From Methylococcus geothermalis (GTDB lineage Bacteria > Pseudomonadota > Gammaproteobacteria > Methylococcales > Methylococcaceae): a stretch of 64,000 bases of DNA. Each line of letters begins with the position of its first letter. Positions within the stretch are counted from its first letter, which is position 1. The notes under the pieces are model-generated. The model saw only the letters and a list, made by a program, of their open reading frames with translations. It was not told the origin of the DNA and ran no database searches. Shown piece by piece: positions 60,651-64,000 of the stretch. The DNA is taken from contig NZ_CP046565.1 of the NCBI RefSeq assembly GCF_012769535.1, positions 1,130,501-1,194,500 of the forward strand, read 5' to 3'. A program made the position numbers and the translations under genes.

Positions 60651-62035
60651 TGAACACGAACCCCCGCGCCGTTGCTGAAAAACTGCCCTGTGAATTCGCC
60701 GGTCTCGGCCTGGACGTCCGTTCGCGCGTGCTCGTCCTCGGCCTGGGCGCGACCGGCCTGGCGACCGTCCGCTTCCTGCACCGGCATGGCTTCGAATGCG
60801 CAGTCATGGACAGTCGGATCGCTCCGCCGGGTCTGGGAGAACTGCGTGAGGCATTTCCCGATGTCCCCTTGTTTCTCGGGGAGTTCAGCAAAGATGCGCT
60901 GGCAGCGGCGACGCATCTCGTCGTCAGCCCCGGACTTTCCCTGGAGCGGGACGAAATCCGCGATGCCCGGCGGCGCGGCGTGCGCGTGTTCGGCGATCTG
61001 GACCTGTTCGCCTGCTGCGCGCGGGCGCCGATAGCGGCCATCACCGGCGCGAACGGCAAGAGTACGGTAACGACCCTGGTGGGCCTGATGGCGAAGGCGT
61101 CCGGAATCCGGGCGGCGGTGGGCGGCAACCTGGGCACGCCGATGCTGGACCTGCTGGACGCGGCTGCGGAGCTGTATGTCCTCGAACTGTCGAGCTTCCA
61201 GCTCGAACGCTCGGAGTTGTTCGAGGCCGATGTCGCGACCGTACTCAATATCAGCCCGGACCATATGGACCGCTATCCCGACGTGGCGGCCTATGCCGAG
61301 GCGAAGCGGCGCGTGTTCCGCGGCGATGGGCTGATGGTGCTCAACCAGGATGACCCTCTCGTCGCCGCAATGCGTGAGCCGGGAAGGCGCGCCGTGCGGT
61401 TCGGTTTGGGGAACGGCGCGGGCTTGGACTATACGCTCGGCCTCAACGAAGGGAGGACCTGGATTCTGGCGCAAGGGATTCCGCTAGTCCCGGCCGACGA
61501 GGTTCGCATCAAGGGCCGGCACAATCTGGCCAACGCCCTTGCCGCCGTGGCGATCGCAGATGCCTGCCAATTCGACCGTGAAGCCGTCGCGCAGGTGCTG
61601 CGGACGTTTCCGGGACTGGATCACCGCATGCAATGGGTGGCCGATATCGACGGTGTCGCTTATGTCAACGATTCCAAGGCGACCAACGTCGGCGCCTGCA
61701 TCGCAGCGCTGTCCGGGCTGGACGGCAAGGCCGTCCTGATCGCCGGGGGCGACGGCAAAGGCGCCGATTTTTCGGCCCTGGTGCCGGTCGCGGCGGAAAA
61801 GCTGCGGGCCGTCGTCCTCATGGGGCGGGACGGGCCGCTGATCGAGCAGGTGCTCAAGGACATCGTGCCCGCGATCCGGGTCAACACGATGTTCGAGGCG
61901 GTTCGGGCCGCCCGCGGGGTAGCCCGGCGCGGCGATACCGTGCTGCTGGCACCGGCGTGTGCCAGCCTCGACCAGTACAAGGACTATCAAGAACGCGGAA
62001 GGGATTTCGCTGCAACGGTGAGGACCATGTCATGA
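60650..62035 (+). CDS. murD: UDP-N-acetylmuramoylalanine-D-glutamate ligase MurD
   Basis: MurD adds D-glutamate to UDP-MurNAc-L-Ala. The 461-residue ligase has an N-terminal nucleotide-binding domain (RVLVLGLGATGLA), the ATP P-loop TGANGKSTVT near residue 132, ELSSFQLE, NDSKATN, and LLAPACASLDQY. The ATG at 60650 overlaps the mraY stop; its own stop overlaps ftsW (ATGA). Confidence 0.96.
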   Translation: MNTNPRAVAEKLPCEFAGLGLDVRSRVLVLGLGATGLATVRFLHRHGFECAVMDSRIAPPGLGELREAFPDVPLFLGEFSKDALAAATHLVVSPGLSLERDEIRDARRRGVRVFGDLDLFACCARAPIAAITGANGKSTVTTLVGLMAKASGIRAAVGGNLGTPMLDLLDAAAELYVLELSSFQLERSELFEADVATVLNISPDHMDRYPDVAAYAEAKRRVFRGDGLMVLNQDDPLVAAMREPGRRAVRFGLGNGAGLDYTLGLNEGRTWILAQGIPLVPADEVRIKGRHNLANALAAVAIADACQFDREAVAQVLRTFPGLDHRMQWVADIDGVAYVNDSKATNVGACIAALSGLDGKAVLIAGGDGKGADFSALVPVAAEKLRAVVLMGRDGPLIEQVLKDIVPAIRVNTMFEAVRAARGVARRGDTVLLAPACASLDQYKDYQERGRDFAATVRTMS

Positions 62036-63228
62036 CTACGCGAGCGATTCGCGGCAGCCGGGGTCTGGTGCTGAAATGGGGCCCCAACCGCTTTTATCTG
62101 GACACCATCCTGCTTTCGGTATCCTTGGGGTTGATGCTTTTCGGTTTCGTCATGGTGTCCTCCGCCTCGCTGCATCTCGGCGAAAAAATGGCGAGCGACA
62201 GCTTCTACTTTCCGAAGCACCAGCTCGCGCATATCGTGCTGGGGCTGGTGGCGGGATGGGCGGCGGCGAAGGTCCGGCTGGACACGCTGGAGCGGCATTC
62301 CAGGTCGCTGTTCTGGGTGGGCATCGCCTTGCTGGTCCTGGTTCTCATTCCGGGCATCGGCAAATCGGTGAACGGCAGCGTGCGCTGGATCAACCTGTTC
62401 GGGCTTCGTGTCCAGGTGTCCGAGGTTTTCAAACTGGTGGCCGCGATCTACGTGGCCGGTTATATCAGCCGCCATCTGGAAACCGTCAGGACCTCGGTGA
62501 AAGGCATGCTTTTCCCGTTGAGCCTGCTCGCCATCGGCGCGGTCCTGCTGCTTAAGGAGCCCGATTTCGGCGCTACCGCGGTGGTCATGGCGACGGCCTT
62601 GGGGATGCTGTTTCTGGCGGGGGCTCGGCTTTGGCCCTTCGCCCTGCTGTTGGGCCTGGTCGCCTGTGCCGGCACGTTGTTGATCTGTACGGCCGAGTAC
62701 CGGCTCAAGCGGGTGCTCAGCTTTCTCGATCCCTGGGCCGACCCGCTCAACTCGGGGTTTCAGCTGACCCAGGCGTTGATCGCTTTCGGCCGGGGTGACT
62801 GGCAGGGGGTGGGGCTGGGGTCCAGCGTCCAGAAACTGTTCTATTTGCCCGAAGCCCATACCGATTTCCTGTTTTCGGTCATCGGCGAGGAATTGGGGCT
62901 CTGGGGGGCGACGACCGTCATCGTGCTGTTCGCCATCGTAGTCTGGCGGGCACTGGCGATCGGCCGGCTGGCCGAGCGCAGCGGCAAGCTGTTCGCCGCC
63001 TTCCTCGCATACGGCATCGGCATCTGGCTGGGCCTTCAGGCCTTCATCAATATGGGGGTAAACATGGGAATGCTCCCGACCAAGGGTCTGACCCTGCCCC
63101 TGATGAGCTACGGCGGCGGCAGCATGATGGTGGTCTGCGCCGCGATCGGATTGCTGTTCCGGATCCGCAGCGAGGCGGTGGCGAGCTTCCTGGGCAACGG
63201 CCGGAAGGGTGTATGGCCAAGCGAGTAA
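62032..63228 (+). CDS. ftsW: Septal peptidoglycan glycosyltransferase FtsW
   Basis: FtsW polymerises lipid II at the septum with FtsI. The 398-residue SEDS protein has about ten helices and the motifs GSVRWINLFGLRVQVSE, LKEPDFGATAVV and NMGMLPTKGLTLPLMSYGGG. The short N-terminal cytoplasmic stretch is basic. The last 16 bases overlap murG. Confidence 0.95.
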   Translation: MTTRAIRGSRGLVLKWGPNRFYLDTILLSVSLGLMLFGFVMVSSASLHLGEKMASDSFYFPKHQLAHIVLGLVAGWAAAKVRLDTLERHSRSLFWVGIALLVLVLIPGIGKSVNGSVRWINLFGLRVQVSEVFKLVAAIYVAGYISRHLETVRTSVKGMLFPLSLLAIGAVLLLKEPDFGATAVVMATALGMLFLAGARLWPFALLLGLVACAGTLLICTAEYRLKRVLSFLDPWADPLNSGFQLTQALIAFGRGDWQGVGLGSSVQKLFYLPEAHTDFLFSVIGEELGLWGATTVIVLFAIVVWRALAIGRLAERSGKLFAAFLAYGIGIWLGLQAFINMGVNMGMLPTKGLTLPLMSYGGGSMMVVCAAIGLLFRIRSEAVASFLGNGRKGVWPSE

Positions 63229-64000
63229 CGATCCTGGCCGGGGGGACCGGCGGGCACGTGTTTCCCGCGCTCGCGGTCGCGGACAAGCTTCGCGGTGCGG
63301 GCGCCGAAGTCTCCTGGATGGGGACCCGAGCCGGCCTGGAGGCCAGGGTGGTGCCGGCGGCCGGCTATCCGATCGATTGGCTCAGCGTCAGCGGAATACG
63401 CGGCAAGGGCCTGGCTGCCAAGATCAAGGCGCCGGCCATGCTGGGCTTGGCCTGCCTGCAGGCACTGCGTATACTTCGCCGCAGAAGGCCGGACGTCGTA
63501 CTGGGCATGGGCGGCTTCGTCGCCGGTCCGGGCGGACTCATGGCCCGGGTGCTCGGAATGCCGCTGGTGATCCACGAACAGAACCGCATTCCCGGTACCA
63601 CCAATCGCCTCTTGTCCCGCATTGCAAACCGGGTGCTGGAAGCATTTCCAGGCGCCTTTCCCGAATCCGCCGGAGCGGTCTGCACCGGCAATCCTCTGCG
63701 GCAGACGATCGAATCGTTTCAGGAGAGTGGGCCCGTCCGGCACGGGCGGCGTGTGCTGGTCCTGGGCGGCAGCCTGGGCGCTCAGGCTTTGAACCGGGTC
63801 GTTCCACGGGCTTTGGCGGCTCTGGGCGAGGAGCCGGTCGAGATTCGGCATCAAACCGGGCAGGCCATGCTCGAGGAAACCAAAGACTTGTATCAACGGC
63901 TCGAATTACCGGCGAAAGTGGACGCCTTCATCGAGGATATGGAAGAGGCCTACGGCTGGGCCGACGTCGCGGTGTGCCGCGCCGGTGCCATGACCGTGAG
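63213..64000 (+). CDS. murG: MurG, UDP-GlcNAc transferase to lipid I (cut by window edge)
   Basis: MurG converts lipid I to lipid II on the inner face of the membrane. ATG 63213 starts MAKRVTILAGGTGGHVFPAL, the family's G loop, followed by WMGTRAGLEARVVP, GMGGFVAGPGG, HEQNRIPG and, near the edge, CRAGAMTV. The frame runs to base 64000 without a stop, so 262 of roughly 360 residues are present. It overlaps ftsW by 16 bp. In the standard cluster murC would follow. Confidence 0.95.
   Translation, partial: MAKRVTILAGGTGGHVFPALAVADKLRGAGAEVSWMGTRAGLEARVVPAAGYPIDWLSVSGIRGKGLAAKIKAPAMLGLACLQALRILRRRRPDVVLGMGGFVAGPGGLMARVLGMPLVIHEQNRIPGTTNRLLSRIANRVLEAFPGAFPESAGAVCTGNPLRQTIESFQESGPVRHGRRVLVLGGSLGAQALNRVVPRALAALGEEPVEIRHQTGQAMLEETKDLYQRLELPAKVDAFIEDMEEAYGWADVAVCRAGAMTV

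Overview
The window is a stretch of gene-dense chromosome from a high-GC gammaproteobacterium. Several gene orders are typical of that class: SPOR-cvpA-purF-metZ, smc-zipA-ligA, a bamA-skp-fabZ-lpxA-rnhB block and a dcw cell-wall/division cluster. An APS-type CysH, a TIGR04073 exosortase-associated protein, an Na+-pump oxaloacetate decarboxylase and the general composition would fit a Methylococcus-like bacterium, but that placement is inference. I see no rRNA, tRNA, CRISPR array, insertion sequence or prophage.

Layout. 1-4.9 kb: end of a SPOR protein gene, cvpA, purF, metZ, then UDP-glucose dehydrogenase. 4.9-10.7 kb: an AcuC-like deacetylase, aconitase B, a DUF455 ferritin-like protein and ispG. 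10.7-15.0 kb: a gene-poor gap, a small membrane protein and oadGAB. 15.1-18.7 kb: a DUF255 thioredoxin-like protein and a GTP cyclohydrolase II fused to a degenerate RibD reductase-like domain. 18.9-21.8 kb: a sigma54-dependent two-component system. 21.9-26.9 kb: a SulP transporter, an inositol-monophosphatase-family enzyme, fdxA, cysB and cysH. 26.9-32.3 kb: gshA, a DUF2782 protein, lplT and aas. 32.3-36.3 kb: short accessory genes, sodB and a LysR regulator. 36.4-38.2 kb: an overlapping four-gene cassette (small membrane protein, CYTH, SRPBCC, CPBP). 38.2-40.8 kb: an operon of UDP-glucuronate epimerase, mobB and galE. 41-47.4 kb: phoU, bamA, skp, fabZ, lpxA, rnhB and a MOSC protein. 47.4-54.2 kb: queF, smc, zipA, ligA. 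54.5-64 kb: mraZ, rsmH, ftsL, ftsI, murE, mraY, murD, ftsW and the start of murG.

How it fits together. Most of the right half builds the envelope: outer-membrane protein assembly (BamA, Skp), lipid A and fatty-acid synthesis (LpxA, FabZ), peptidoglycan precursors and septum formation. The left half is core metabolism: purine, methionine, isoprenoid, TCA cycle, sulfur and glutathione genes. Many neighbours overlap by 4 bp (ATGA, GTGA or TTGA), so translational coupling is widespread.

Points that stand out: a RibA-RibD_C fusion whose reductase half lacks conserved cofactor and catalytic motifs; four TGG-led repeats at an exact 10-bp period between a good sigma70 promoter and mraZ, matching an MraZ operator; absence of murF from the dcw cluster and of lpxD and lpxB from the lipid A block; the compact CYTH/SRPBCC/CPBP cassette; mobB inside a sugar-nucleotide operon; and a perfect dyad around the likely fdxA promoter. 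I found no clear undescribed defence or mobile system; the best candidates for new biology are the fusion protein and the four-gene cassette.
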